64,000 bases of DNA, taken from contig CM073558.1 of assembly GCA_037074615.1 (NCBI GenBank), forward strand, positions 5,013,501 through 5,077,500. The letters are read 5' to 3'. The notes beneath the pieces were generated by a model that worked only from the letters and a program-made list of their open reading frames with translations, searched no databases and was not told the DNA's origin. The DNA comes from Leucaena leucocephala (Eukaryota; Streptophyta; Magnoliopsida; Fabales; Fabaceae). A program made the translations under genes and the position numbers. Shown here piece by piece: positions 10,768-23,395 of this stretch (within the stretch, counting starts at the first letter, position 1; each line of letters opens with the position of its first letter).

Positions 10768-13700
10768 TGAACAAAACATATTCACCAAAAGAAAGATCTC
10801 ACTGATATTAACCCTTTAACCTGTTTATTGCACTGACATTATACTACTTACAGAAGTTAACTCTGGATCAGAGGTTACCATCTGCTTTTCTGCAGGCAAA
10901 TGCTCGTTTTCCTTGAATTCAATATCTCCTGCAAAAGAAACAATTGTATCTTACAAACAACTAGACACATTTTTTTCTGCATTGTATGGAGTATGAGGAA
11001 TATGCCACATTAATCACGATTAAGGAATAGTTTTGCATGCTATAGATTTTTTATTTTATATATTAATACTGATTAGAACTAAGGAGGCAACCTACATCAA
11101 GACAACAATAATTGAAACTGAAAAGAAAGACAAATATCTCGTAATTTCCTTTACATTAAGAATTAACAAATAATAACAATAAATTTATATTACCAATTGC
11201 TCTAGTCAAGTTTAAACTTCCATTCCAAATTGTACAAAACCACCAGCTTTTAAAATCCTGTATTTTTCAACATGGAGGTCAGGCTTGTGATCTTTAGTTA
11301 AATTCTGTGCCTGCAAATGAGACTACATTGGACCAAACATACAAGAATTGCAAAAGATTAGTTGCGCCCTGTGGTCAAGGCAGCATTTCAGACACCCAGC
11401 TCAGAAATTCATAAACTTGAGGACTGGATGCACCAGACATTGAGGACAATGATGGGCGTAGGCATGTTGCTTCTAGAGGTCAAAATTATCTTTCGATATT
11501 ACCATCTAGTGCACAAGAGTGACAATCGCCGCCCTTCAAACCATTGTAGAAGATATGTGCATAAAACATAGTTCCCTGAAAATGCTTGTCACTAGTTAAA
11601 AAGTGATCCTACGAAAGAACTGTACTACACAAACAAGCAACCTTTCTCACTCTGCAAATTCTTTAGATAACTACTTCTTCCCTCACTTCTCCTATCCTCC
11701 TTCCAGATCAGCACCTTCACTTGCTGAATTGGCCATATAATACAGATTGCGGTTTACCAAAAGAGGAAGTGAAAGTACCTGGCCCTTCCTTGATAATACA
11801 CAGCGAGAATCAGCAGCATTTGCAACAACAACAACTGCAACACAAGCTGTGCATCCTGCCTTTGGTCCCCTGAAACCACAATGGGGCCCCTAATTTGCAG
11901 CATAAAATTTCCTCAGTTCAACATCAACATTTTTATAAATTGGAATTAGATACTTGTTTGCCCAACATCAGACCTTGAACATATATTTTAGTTTTAATTA
12001 CTATAGTTACTAAACTAGCAAGAAGTTTCTTGATACTTAACCTTTCTTAAACTTCAAGTCAAACTGCAATGCAGTCAAAATGAAGTTAAAAGTTACTACG
12101 TAAATTATAACATCAAAGCCGGATTATTTACAATCTTTAAGATACTATGTAAATTTAAAAGTTATTCCCTGACCACACATGCTACAATTAGCACCCGCAG
12201 TTTTAGAAAGGGAGCACTGATGATAAATTGGAATTGCTTTTTCTGCATTTATATCAATACCAAGAGACATATTAATGAGAATGACTGAATTTAAGCAAAA
12301 GTTATCTGAGCTTTTGAAAAATTTCATTGGTCAATAAAGAATAACGAGAAAGCAATAATGCCGAGGTGAAAGAAACATCATTTACAGCCTGTGTTATTCA
12401 GGCTCAGAGCAGACTTTTGCAATTTCCAACACGGAATTTGAAGTTAAATGGATCTGCATCAAAATCTTTAAAACATGCATTAATAATGCCATAACCATTA
12501 AGCTAGAATAACTTGCATCTTTTGAGCACCATTCTTATTAGTTACCTCCTCAAAAGCCCAGTCATCAACGTAACCATTGGCTGCACCACCCTTTGGAGTC
12601 CTTATAAACCAATTTCTCATACCAAAAAACTTATTTGATTTTTCTCCAAACACTGCTAATTCTCTCCGTCCTCTTTGTCCACATATCATCCCATCCATTC
12701 TGACCAAAAAAGGATAGGATCTATAAGAAATAGAGCACAGTTTTGACTTTCAACAAAAGTATTTCTGTCAAAACTCCATAACCCATAACAATTCCTGGTC
12801 ATCAAGCTTTCACATCAATAAAAACTTAAGCTTGATCAAATTTCATCCATGAAGGAAAAGAATTGGGTCAATTATGAGCAATTATCACTTCAAGAAAATC
12901 ACCATGTCAGTCAGGTGGTTAAATTTCTTATTTTAATTAGAATAATGGATGATACTGTATGATCTCAGAGACAAGGAGTCAGCTCAAGTTGCCTCTGAAT
13001 TTTTAGCATCTTACAAGTGTTACAAACTGTCAATATTTTGATCGCATAGATATAATTTAATAATTTTTTACAGTGAGATGAACTATTAGAGAAGAAATAA
13101 GAAACAAAGAAAAAGGATGGATGAAAGACAATATTTTATAACTTCCAATAACAAGCTGGAAAGAAAAAAGAAAGGAAAATGCTGAGCACTAAACAGCATG
13201 GTCTTGAGCCTAAGCCTTGTCAGGTACCCATATCCCCCTATTGATACCTCGACAACCATTGATGAAAAAGCATACCACTCATAGTATGGGAAAATTTAAA
13301 ATAAAAACAATTAATAATAAAGTAACCTAAGAAAAGTGTTTTGTACAGAGGTGCCTAAATCTCCAGCTAAATAAGCTTCATGCTTAAGCACCTGTTGGTG
13401 TCGATACTTGGCACAGAATTTAGAAACTGCTTTACCTGAAAATTAGTGCACTTAATTGCGGGCTATAAAATACCAGCTGCTGCCCAGTAACTTTGTTGAA
13501 TATGTAAGCCCTACCAAATTCATTTTTCAAACAAGCATATTGAGTAAAGCTCCAAGCATATTGAGTAAAGCTCTAATCAACACAAACTGGGTCTGAAATT
13601 CCCCAACAATAGTAAAGCATGCAGATATATCAAGACATATGTTTTCCCATGTTTCATTATAATATTGGTCAGGCCAACAAAAGGCCAAAAGCCTAAAATT

Positions 13701-14422
13701 GCAAGTAAATATATGTGGGATTTTAAAATCATTCCAGGTGTGAATTAGAGGATTGGGGCAGGTTCTGCATGCCTTTTCAAATTCAAATCTGACCTTGGAC
13801 AAGCCTAATCCACTGTAGTGTTGCAAAAGATATGACAAATATTATTGAAAAATCTCAGAGCAGATACTAACCTCCATGGCCATCATAAACACCAAAGAAA
13901 GATGTAGACTCATCTAAATCAGGATAGGCAGCATGCTGAAAAGCAATGGAAAAGGTAAATTTGTATACAGTTAGAATAGACCATTAGTAATGGATAGGGC
14001 TTATGCCCTTGTACTTCGAATAGTTCAACATACAGAATGTACTGCATTTCACTCCGTGTATTACATATCAGTATATAAGTAGAATAACAGCAGCTAACTG
14101 GAGACAAGTTACTACTTTACAAAGAAATTATCTCTATTTTTCTCCCATCCCATTCTCCATCTCTCAATACATTGTAACCATTGAATAGAATCGATCATGA
14201 TATATCATAAGCCTAATGAATTACCAATTATAACGTCATTAGAAAAGCATGTTGCATTATATCCACAAAACAATCTCTTCAAAAGATGGGCAATTTCCCA
14301 CCCAAGTACAGGGATGCTAGAGAGGTGTGATTTATCCCTATGTAAATTTCAAAATTTTTAGTAGTGTAGCACAAGCACCTCAATAGATAGAGTATTATTA
14401 TTATCAAGGCCAACAAATAAGC

Positions 14423-14728
14423 TGTTATGTAATTGTAGAAATAAAAGGGAAATGGAGAAGAATAGAAGGAGAATATAAGAGAAACTGAAACTATACTAAA
14501 TACTCAAGGGTTCACATCATAATCAAAACATATCCCCGTAAGACTGATGATCACCCTTATTTATAACTAATGGTTAATACTAATCTTAATTAAATATCTA
14601 ATACTAATATATCATAATATCTAATTATGATATATATTATGATATCTAATTCTAATCGCAGAATATCTAATACTAATATAATAAAATAATAAAATTACTT
14701 AAATTATTTATTTATATTTTACATATCA
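14423..14728 (-). repeat. 3' LTR of the TRIM-like element
   Basis: 306 bp. Direct repeat of 15469-15814, adjacent to the polypurine tract on the minus strand. Confidence 0.75.
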
Positions 14729-15468
14729 ATACTCTCTCCCCAAAAAATCCTTGTCCCTAAGGGTCAAGTACTAAGAATGATACTAAACTAGAGTCAAGAA
14801 GCATTTTAACCAATTCTCCTTTAAACCAAATTTGGACTAGGAGATTTGAGATTGCCAGCGTTATCAGTGTCAAGGTTGAAGACATGTTGCAAAGTGCACT
14901 CTTAAACCCCTCATAACAATTGAAACTTAATGATCCATCAATTCTAAACTTTTGTTTCATCACTTTCTTTTTATATGTTATGTTTGTAGGTTCCTGTAAA
15001 CTATCAATTGTGCCTTAAAAACTGATCTTCTTTGAATATGCTAAAGTTCTTGCATCTTGGAGAATGATAGGCTGAATTTTCAACCATTCCTGCTCTGTTA
15101 TCTGCACCGCATTAGAATCTTGAGTCTGATTAGAGTTTTTGGGACTTTATTGTATATCTTTTTGCTCATCAATGGATGCTAAAAGGGAATACCCATCTTC
15201 TTGAGTTGTCTGGCATTCTTCTTGATCACCCAAAACATCCATTTCCTTTTGCAATATTTTATGTGACTCTACTACATCTTTTTTTACTGGCTGAGTTTTT
15301 TGCAAAAGGGTGCTCATCCTATCAAGTTTCCTTACCATATTCTAAAAACACCGCTCTGTATCTATACTCATCCTATCAAGATTCCTTACTATATTATGAA
15401 GGCATCATTATATATTCATGCTCATCCTATTATTGTGAGTAACTGAGGAAAGACCTTTCTGATACCAC

Positions 15469-15814
15469 TGTTATATAATTGTAGAAAGAAAAGGGAAATA
15501 GAGAAGAATAGAAGGAGAATATAAGAGAAACTGAAATTATACTAAATACTCAATGATTTACGTTATAATCAAAACATATCTCCATAAGACTGATGATCAC
15601 CCTTATTTATAAGTGATGGGTAATCCTAATTCTAATTAAATATTTAATACTAATATATCATAATATCTAATCATGATATATATTATAATATCTAATCATA
15701 ATATATCATAATATATATATATTATGATATCTAATTCTAATTGCATAATATCTAATACTAATTATAATAAAATAATAAAACTATTTAAATTATTTATTTA
15801 TATTTTACATATCA
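15469..15814 (-). repeat. 5' LTR of the TRIM-like element
   Basis: 346 bp. One base separates its inner end from the tRNA-Met primer-binding site at about 15455-15467. Confidence 0.75.
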
Positions 15815-17266
15815 TAAGAGATACCTTTACTCTCTTGATCATATCAGATAAAAAATATAGTTACCTACAAGTTCATCTAAAAACTAAAACTGTAAGATAC
15901 CATATCTTTTTGATAACTTATAATAGAAGCACAATGATTAGAAACTTCATTTTTTGGTAGGACAAAAATTTAGGAGTTAGGAGGGAAAGACACACCACAG
16001 TTGGTACATGCCTTCACAAAACATCACAAGTAGGAATGGAAATAAAGACCCTTTGGTCAAGGGATCTTGATCCTACCAAAACATGGGAGTATGAGTAACT
16101 AGTACAGCTAGCATTAGGTTTTGTAAACTATAGTTAAATTAACACCATCGCACTTACATTCACACATCTCCAAGTCTGTCTCATTTATAAGAATTTTCAT
16201 ACGTGACTTGCTCAATATATGCAGGATCAAAAGATAGCATCTAGAAGATAGAAAATAATGCATTTCAATAATCTACTAGTTCTATTTCAATCACTAAGTT
16301 ACATGGCCAATCTATCTCAAGATTTTCCTATCCTGTTGCACTTGTTAAACTGGGGACAAACTAACCCTTGTTTCCTGCAAGCGCATTATTTATGCACAAG
16401 CAAAATGATATCTAAATCATTTAATTGTCGGTTAGTAACGATACAACATTATTGTACCAAAAGTGAGCATGCCAACTAACAAGTAAATCCGCATTACATA
16501 AAAGTAGAACAAAAGGAAAGAAAAAAGTACAGACAGCATCTTCCATGGTTCTACGCCACGCTTGCATGGAAGATAAACCATAGCGAAGCCAGTCATTCTT
16601 GCCATCTTCATAGGCCTTTTCTTTTTTCAGACTGCTGAGGTATAACCCCATCTCCAACAACTACAACACAAAAAGTTAACATTAAACTTCGCACATACTG
16701 GGAAGAAAGAATTATTACGCATGATCTATGAAAGAGACAATAGCTATAAATATTACACTCAGGGACCTAAATCAAGCCATACCATTCTATTTCCAAGAAA
16801 CCAGAAACCACAGGGCAGAGAAGAAGACGAAGAAGAAAAAGGCGCACACAAGATATCATACCCCCCAATTTTGGTATCAAAAAATGGTAATAGTTCAAAT
16901 CATTGACCATTGAGGCGAAGTAAATACTCATGTAAAATCAACCTCAAAATAGGAAGATTAAGGGTTTGTTTGTGTGGAGGTTTTTTGAGGGGAGGTTAGG
17001 GGTGAGTAAGAAATATGTGAGTTTAGTTCAAAAAATAGCGGGGAGTGGAGGGAAATTTTTGTCCCTCTCTCTCTCACCCCTCTAAATTTGGGGCTTCTTG
17101 AAGAGTTGAGAAATATTATGTGTTATGTTGACTAAATTAACCCTACTTATTTTTCAATTTTTTACGTTTGCCTCTAGAGTGTAAAATCCCTTTTTCATTT
17201 TTCATTTCCGTCATTCATCTTCCGCATATGCAGCTGAGCGTCTTCAACTGTCAGTATGCCTCCAAC

Positions 17267-17913
17267 TAGGGGTGTTCATTTTGTCCCGTCCCGGGTTGTC
17301 CCGACCCGGTCCCGGGCAATTCGGGACGGGTCTGTCCCGTCCCGTGAAGGGTCGGGACGAGACATCCTGGGATGGGACAAGGAAGAGAGTCGGGACGGGA
17401 CGGGTCTCGGCCTGACCCTCGGGATTCCCGTCCCGTCCCGAATAATTTAAAAAAAAAATAAAAAATATTTTTATTTTATTTATTTTTTATAAAAAATAAA
17501 AATAGAAAATAGTATTAGTTATATCATATTATTTATTAAATGATTGTATTTTTCTCTTTCTTATATGTATTTATTTCTTTACAGATAAAGCAGTAACTTC
17601 AGTTGGTAAAGTGAAAAAATAAAAAAAGTAATAGTATTTGTAGTATAATTAATGGTATTTATTATTTTAAATTGTTAATCATAATAAGGAGAATTTAATT
17701 TCTTATATTATTTTTTGTATTTTGATTATATGTTACTAATATATAGGATGTACATAAAATATCTAATATTTTATTTTTTTTTTAAATTGGGTTCGGGAAT
17801 TCCCGAACCCGTCCCGACCCGTCCCGATCCCGAAAGGGACCGGGACATAGTCGGAACGGGACGGGACCGGGACGGGGTTGTCCCGATCCCGTCCCGTCCC
17901 GTGAACACCCCTA
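17267..17913. mobile_element. hAT-like non-autonomous element with GGGAC-rich ends (647 bp)
   Basis: The termini TAGGGGTGTTCA and TGAACACCCCTA are perfect 12-bp inverted repeats. CCTCCAAC stands on both sides (17259-17266 and 17914-17921), a perfect 8-bp target duplication typical of hAT transposons. About 180 bp of the left end and 120 bp of the right end consist of interspersed GGGACGGG, GTCCCG and GGTCGGGAC words in both orientations, so each end can fold on itself. The middle is AT-rich and noncoding. Open frames over it (17256-17450, 17715-18104) only reflect the repeats. Mobilisation must have been in trans. Confidence 0.8.
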
Positions 17914-18328
17914 CCTCCAACCTCCACTGTAGCTCTGCTACCTACTCCGGTAGCTACTACTATCGACTTCGTTCAAGTAAGCTCTTCTACCATTCTCCTT
18001 CTTTGCTCCCTGTATCTTCTCTCTCTCACTCCTCTATTTGCCTTTTTACTGAATCCACTCTTCTCTATCCCATCTCTTCCTCTTTCTATCTCTTCTGGTT
18101 CTGATTTTAAAGAAGATGCTTAGGGGGATTCTTCTATATATGTTGTGTGGCGTAGCAAGAGGAATAGGTATTTGGTATCAGGTCCTTTTCTCTTTCCCCA
18201 CCCCCTCCAAAAGAAAATTTGATAGTTTTTCAAACAAACTTTTTTTGGGCAATCTTTAAATTTAGAGTTTATATGGATATATGGTATTATGTACTTATAC
18301 AATTTTGTTTTTAGTTATCACATTACAG

Positions 18329-19844
18329 GTAGTAAAGGTATATACTATGCTCATAAACTTTATTCTACTATTGAAGCAGTGCATGTGACCCGATTCATAG
18401 GGCTTGCTACTATTAGAAATAAAGATAAGCAGGTCTAGTCATTGGCACACTTCTACACTCTATCAATGAATTTTCTTTGCTTAAAGAATTATGTATCATT
18501 CATTGGTTCTTATGGTAATTGTAATTTACTTTTCCTAGATATTAAGATTCTTCAATTAGTGAGATAAGGCTTGTTATTTTTCTATTAGGATTTTTTGGTT
18601 GGTCTTGATTGTCAAATGTAAAATTTCCTGCATGAAGTGTCTGATGCTAGTAATTGCTTATATGCATTTAAGTGCTAATATACTCTTTGGCTTGATTATA
18701 CAACATACATTACATATATCCCATTGCACTTGCTCTTCAATGACTTGTATATTCAACTATTGGGGAAAAATCATTTACTTTATTTCTGGATCTCTGGAAA
18801 ATATGACCCTGACATTTTGGGGAATAATTTATTTTCTTGTTAAAGGAATAGTTGCTTTTCATTGTTGTAAAATCTTCTTCCTATCTGCTTTGCAGAAATT
18901 TATTCATGCAATTTTTCCCACTCCTGCATCCACCGTGTCCTCAACTGAGATTGCCATGAAAACCACTAATACTACCTTATCGCCATATACATTTGTGGAG
19001 AAAGGAACTTCTCCAAAGGACACTGTAAAGAGATCCGGTGATAGTGACTCTTATTCTCAATATTGGAGATATGATGTTTCCCACAAGCGACAGAAACATG
19101 GAGCTAGAGATGGTGATAAATTGTGTTTTAAATTTGTCTTCTGGTTCTTGTCCAAGGGGAGAAAAGTGCAATTTTTGACACGATTTATATGCAAGGGAAC
19201 AGTATACTAGAGGTGTTTGTTTTGATTTTTTGAACAAAAGGATATGTGAAAGGGGTCCAAATTGCAACTTTAAGCACAACTTGTAGGATGAAGGGGAGAA
19301 TCATGCTGACAAGAGGCCAAGATCTCAAAACTCTAGCTCTAACAGGTTTGCCTTTTGAGTTTTGACATTACTCTTTATAATGAATGGTTTATCTGTTTTG
19401 CTATTAACGCTTAACATGTTTTGAGAATTATTTGGTTGTGCCAATATTAATGTAGGAAAATTTCTGTTATAGAAATTGTTTTGGTGTTTGTTAACTAAGT
19501 TCTTCCTCAAACTCTTGGGCTTTTGGGTCATTGACTTTCTATCCTATAATACAAGTATAGATCAAAAGAGTGATGGTTTTGCTTGTCAAGCCCCAATGAG
19601 GAGTCACATTAACCACTAGCATTGGAGAAAATTACTATTGTGCGTTGGCTAAAGGTCCACTTGTTGAAGACCATGTTCTACTAATACCAGTTGAGCATTT
19701 GGCAAGTACATTATCACTGTCAACAGAATCTGAAGTTGAGCTTAGTAAATTCCAGACAGTCTAAGAATGTACCACAAGAATCAAGGAAAGCAAGTCATCT
19801 TTTTTTAGTGGGTTTCCAAACATACTAGTCATGCCAATCTTCAG
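18329..19844 (+). pseudogene. Truncated CCCH zinc finger/CwfJ-like gene copy (C3H64 type)
   Basis: Three exons with intact splice ends can be read: 18329-18432, 18896-19345 and about 19562-19844. Exon 1 encodes a G-I-Y-Y-A start and an AVHVTRFIGLA segment, and exon 2 a FIHAIFPTPAST segment. Exon 2 also holds two C-x8-C-x5-C-x3-H zinc-finger remnants, the first with a stop just before its His. Exon 3 encodes the CwfJ/HIT-like block ENYYCALAKGPLVEDHVLLIP. This order matches the plant CCCH zinc finger protein 64 / CwfJ family (Arabidopsis At5g56900), implicated in RNA processing. Exons for the N-terminal and last C-terminal parts are absent. Several frameshifts and stops interrupt what remains (for example TGA at about 19573, and TAG or TAA within the later CwfJ part). 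Because introns survive, it arose by DNA duplication, not by retroposition. Confidence 0.8.
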
Positions 19845-21159
19845 GTAAAATTAGTTTCTATTGCATTCACTTAGGTGAAATCCTTTGTGCTTATATATTG
19901 AATCTATTAAATGGGCAAAGTTGCCTTCCCCTGCCTTGCCCTACAGCACCCAGAAATTATATATTCTATAATTTGAGTAATTAGAGTGGGTATACTGCAT
20001 GAATTTTGAGAAATGAGCATCATAGCTCATGACTAATGAATAGTATGGTTTGTTAGAGTTTTTATATTATATATAGACTTATCAATCTTTGTAAAGCTCA
20101 CAGTCTTCAATCCTTTTGTGCTTTAGCTTTCAAGAAGTCTATTGATAACTGCAGCAAAGTAGCTCTCTTTATGCTTCCCAACCACTTCTATCTCTTAATA
20201 GCTTCCTATATTAATTTAAAAAAAAGTGGGGCAACATTAATGTCATGGAGCCATTTGCTTTTGAGGTTCGCTATTGAAAGAATTCTTGTGGAAAGAGTCA
20301 TCCTAGAGCTAGTCTCATCCTAAAGCCATCATTATCCATTCCTTGTGTTCAGAAAAGATTCATCAACCTCTGATATAATTTGGTAGGACTTTTTATCTTT
20401 TTTACAAGCTTTTTCTAATCTTATATTGATGTTTTCTTCACCTTCTTTTCTTAGTTTTCTTCGGAATTCTCTTTAATTACTCTTTACTCTATTGTAATTT
20501 TCTACGCCTAGCATAATCACGAAGACTCCAACTATGATAATACAAAGCAAATGAGTAGAAAACTTAAGAGAGAGTCTTTTTGGGAGAAAGCTGGAAAAAT
20601 TGATCATATATTAAGTTATGTGTGAATGCTGACCACAATCCCTTGGATATATATAGGAACCATTAGTTCCAATTTTTTTCCATGTAAAAAACTGTTCCCT
20701 CCTCTCATTATAATGCATTTTTTTACTACCCACTGATATCAAGAGAGAATATATTATATTATTTAAAATATTATTAAATATTAAATATAAATATCTATGT
20801 CAGAATGTAAAAGTATCATATATTATTTAGGAGTAAGTTTATAGATCAAGTATGACCTTTGAGATGGTCCATATATTCCTCTTTTAATTTCACAATCCAA
20901 TATTTGAGAGGATACAATATTTCGTGGGATTTTTCTTCATGTCGGTTTCAAAAGAGGCCCAACTGCTGTACTGAATTTATATATTAAGAGATGTAATAAT
21001 ACATTTTTGTTGTTGGATATTAATGGAGGAAACAACAGGTTGGTTTTTTTGTTTGTTTAATTAAAATTGATGTTGATATCCCTATGAAACTAAACTAATT
21101 GGGAAGCTCCCCGAAGAGTTTTTTTTTTATATAAATTTTTTTAAAAAATAATTAGACTT

Positions 21160-21345
21160 ACCTATTATTTAAGAGTGGGACGAAATTTCTCTTCCACTTA
21201 GGTAATACTAATATCAGACAGGATGAGCTGTCAATTACTTTCAAGCGTGAACCTATATATCTAAGAGTTAAGATATCTCCCCAAATGCTACAACTAGAAC
21301 TATAATAAAATGGTACTCTCCAGGATCAAAAATACTTCAAATAAT
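21160..21345 (-). repeat. Dispersed repeat family B, copy 1 (minus)
   Basis: The reverse complement shares an ordered word series with 31480-31690 and 60240-60480: TTTGGGGAGATAT, then a CTTAGATATA and TTCACGC stretch, then CAGCTCATCCTGT with ATTAGTATTACCTAAG, then GAGAAATTTCGTCC. It looks like a SINE or LTR fragment of unknown class. Confidence 0.55.
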
Positions 21346-23264
21346 CGCATGTTTTACCCTTACACCAATTAAACCTACAAATGATAGATGTTTCATCAAG
21401 GTAAATAGTATTCTTACTACTGGGTCTTATAATAAAATATGAGAATTAAGAATATTATTCTTGAGTGATAAAGAATGTGGTTGTCTCTATATAATAAAGG
21501 GACAGTCATTAAGTGTATAACCTTTTAATAATGTAAATTCACTTCTTAAAATGAGTATAGGATATTGAAATAATCTAAATTTCACTAAAGCACAACCGTA
21601 TTGATGATGTATTGGTTAAAAAAAACTTTATCCATTTATTCTTTTTTTTGGAAATTTATTTCCCTTATTTAAAAGAATTAGTTGCTAACGAAGAGTTTAG
21701 AAATTGTTTCCCCCTAACTCGGTTTTCCTTGTATCTACGGTGAATCCCTAATTTATAGCAAAAAAAAAAATTGATGTTGATATTGACAGTTGTTTTTGTC
21801 TTTTATATACAAATTAATTAATCACTTTTCCTATTCATGATTAGAATGAGACGAGGTACTTGCCAATTAGTTGATAGTTGATTCCGTAGGCTTTATTTTC
21901 TCCTTTATTAGTTAATCAAATATTTTGTTTGGTTGTGAAGATTGAAAATGAAGGAAAGAAAAAAATTATAATAGCTGTTTTTCTCTCTTTTAGATTTGAA
22001 TTAACAAAATAAAACATATAGAACAAAAAATTATATATAATTATAATAATACCTATATGAAAAGGATGTGGTTCCTATTCATGGGTATTATAGTCTTTAG
22101 GGTAACTTTTAAAAACATGTTTTTCTCCAAAATTTTTCCACTTAGGAAAATATAACTTGGGAAAAAACATCTGAATTTAATCCCCCCCCCCAAAATCCCT
22201 CCTATATTTCCTTTTATTTTTATTTTATCTTGTTATCCAAGAGATTTTTCTTTAATCTTTTCTTTCTCTCACTTTTCCTTCCATTCAAATATATTATAAA
22301 GAATTTCATCTTTCTCGTCCACATTTATGTTTTTTATCTAGTCGTTTTTTCCTTGAGTTAGAAAGAAAAAAATAGTAATCCATTGACTTTATGCTTTAGT
22401 AACTTTATTTTATTAAATCATATATGATTTTTATATAAATATTTTATTTATTTGTAAATTAATATCTCTTAAATATTTCTATTTTTTTGAGTTATATGTG
22501 AATATTTTTGTATATTTTTAATTAAATTATATAGTTTTTTTAAATTTTTATTCAGTTGAACCTACTCAACTGCTAACCTTTGAATCGCCTTGTCTTTTGA
22601 TGAGTTTAGTAGCCCATCCAATTTTTAGTAACTTGTACAAATCTCGTTGGGGTTCGATATATTGTTGGTTGGGAAATGGGAATAATAATGTCTACATTTT
22701 CAATTTTGCAGAATATATATATATGTGTGTGTGTGTTTCTTTTTTTTATCATAGACCAGCAAATATGTAAATTTTGTGTCCAGCAACATTTATTTAAAAT
22801 TGTGTATAAAAATACATGTGATAATTAAAATTTATAGATTCATGCTTTTTTTATATAAAAATTTTTAAAAATAAATTAAATTTATCTACAATCTAAAGAT
22901 AAAAAAAAATTATGATTTAAGTTTGTAGGTTAAGATAGAATATCAAATAGAATGATGGGCTCTCCTCCTGTCTTTTGTTTTCATATTAATTTCACCATAC
23001 AATAAGGTAGATAATCATTTTCTTGTTGCTTTCAAATGCGATCCAATGGGCCTTGGTTATATTGAATTTAATTGGAGATATGTAATAATACTTTTCTTCG
23101 GTGGTTAATATAAATAAAATAATTAATTTTAATTTAAAATATAATATTTTTTTATATTTATTATTTTTTTTAAATTATCTCTATTAATAATTTTTTAAAA
23201 ATAATTAAATAAAAATTAAAATTAAAAAAATAATTAGAATAATTTAAAAATAAAAAAAATTAGA

Positions 23265-23395
23265 TTAAGTTACTTATATCTATTTCGTCAAGTTTTGTTA
23301 CTTTGTCATGTGTGCTACTTTTTTAATATCTTCATTTAACTTAAACTCGTATAAAAAAATAAATATGATAAAATGTGATTAGAAAACTTAATGTA
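23265..23395 (+). repeat. Dispersed repeat family C, copy 2
   Basis: Contains GTCAAGTTTTGTTACTTTGT, then CATTTAACTTAAACTCGTA, then GATAAAATGTGATTAG and AATGTAAATATG, in the same order as the copies at 2605 and 39395. Confidence 0.55.

Larger units (their letters stand above)
14423..15814 (-). mobile_element. Miniature LTR retrotransposon (TRIM-like) in PP2C intron 1
   Basis: Two direct repeats, 14423-14728 and 15469-15814, share an ordered alignment over their whole length. Both have TG...CA ends. On the minus strand the 5' LTR is followed by TGGTATCAGAAAG, a primer-binding site complementary to initiator tRNA-Met. The 3' LTR is preceded by the purine tract GGGGAGAGAG. The flanks are TCTTA and GCTTA (4 of 5 match). 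The interior is only about 740 bp and has no protease, integrase or reverse transcriptase. One 63-codon charged frame (15147-15338) might be a gag relic. The LTRs differ in length because of AT-rich indels around TATATCATAATAT. It depends on another element for movement. Confidence 0.75.
9076..16651 (-). pseudogene. Protein phosphatase 2C gene, ten exons, frameshifted in exon 6
   Basis: The product would be a Mg2+/Mn2+-dependent Ser/Thr phosphatase of the plant PP2C family. Coding exons, all with GT-AG ends: 16535-16651, 13872-13935, 13327-13435, 12546-12699, 11779-11889, 11194-11310, 10852-10928, 9998-10050, 9452-9506 and 9076-9222. Motifs in order: an RYGLSSMQ and MEDA start region, the metal-binding FFGVYDGHGG (exon 2), the SGCTACV-like core as AGCTACV with VANAADSRC (exon 5), RAIGD (exons 6-7), FLVIACDGIWDCMS (exons 8-9) and CDNMT near the C-terminus. 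Exon 6 lacks about 7 bases at roughly 11224, where the family has a GRVNGSLNLTRAIG-type stretch. The frame then meets a TAA at 11212-11214, giving a product of about 217 residues instead of about 336, without the last metal-binding aspartates. All splice sites remain intact, so the lesion is recent or a sequence error. Confidence 0.85.

Noticed and set aside
17256..18104. Arg/Pro/Gly-rich open frames of 64 and 129 codons
   Set aside because: They are translations of GGGAC-type subterminal repeats of a hAT-like element.
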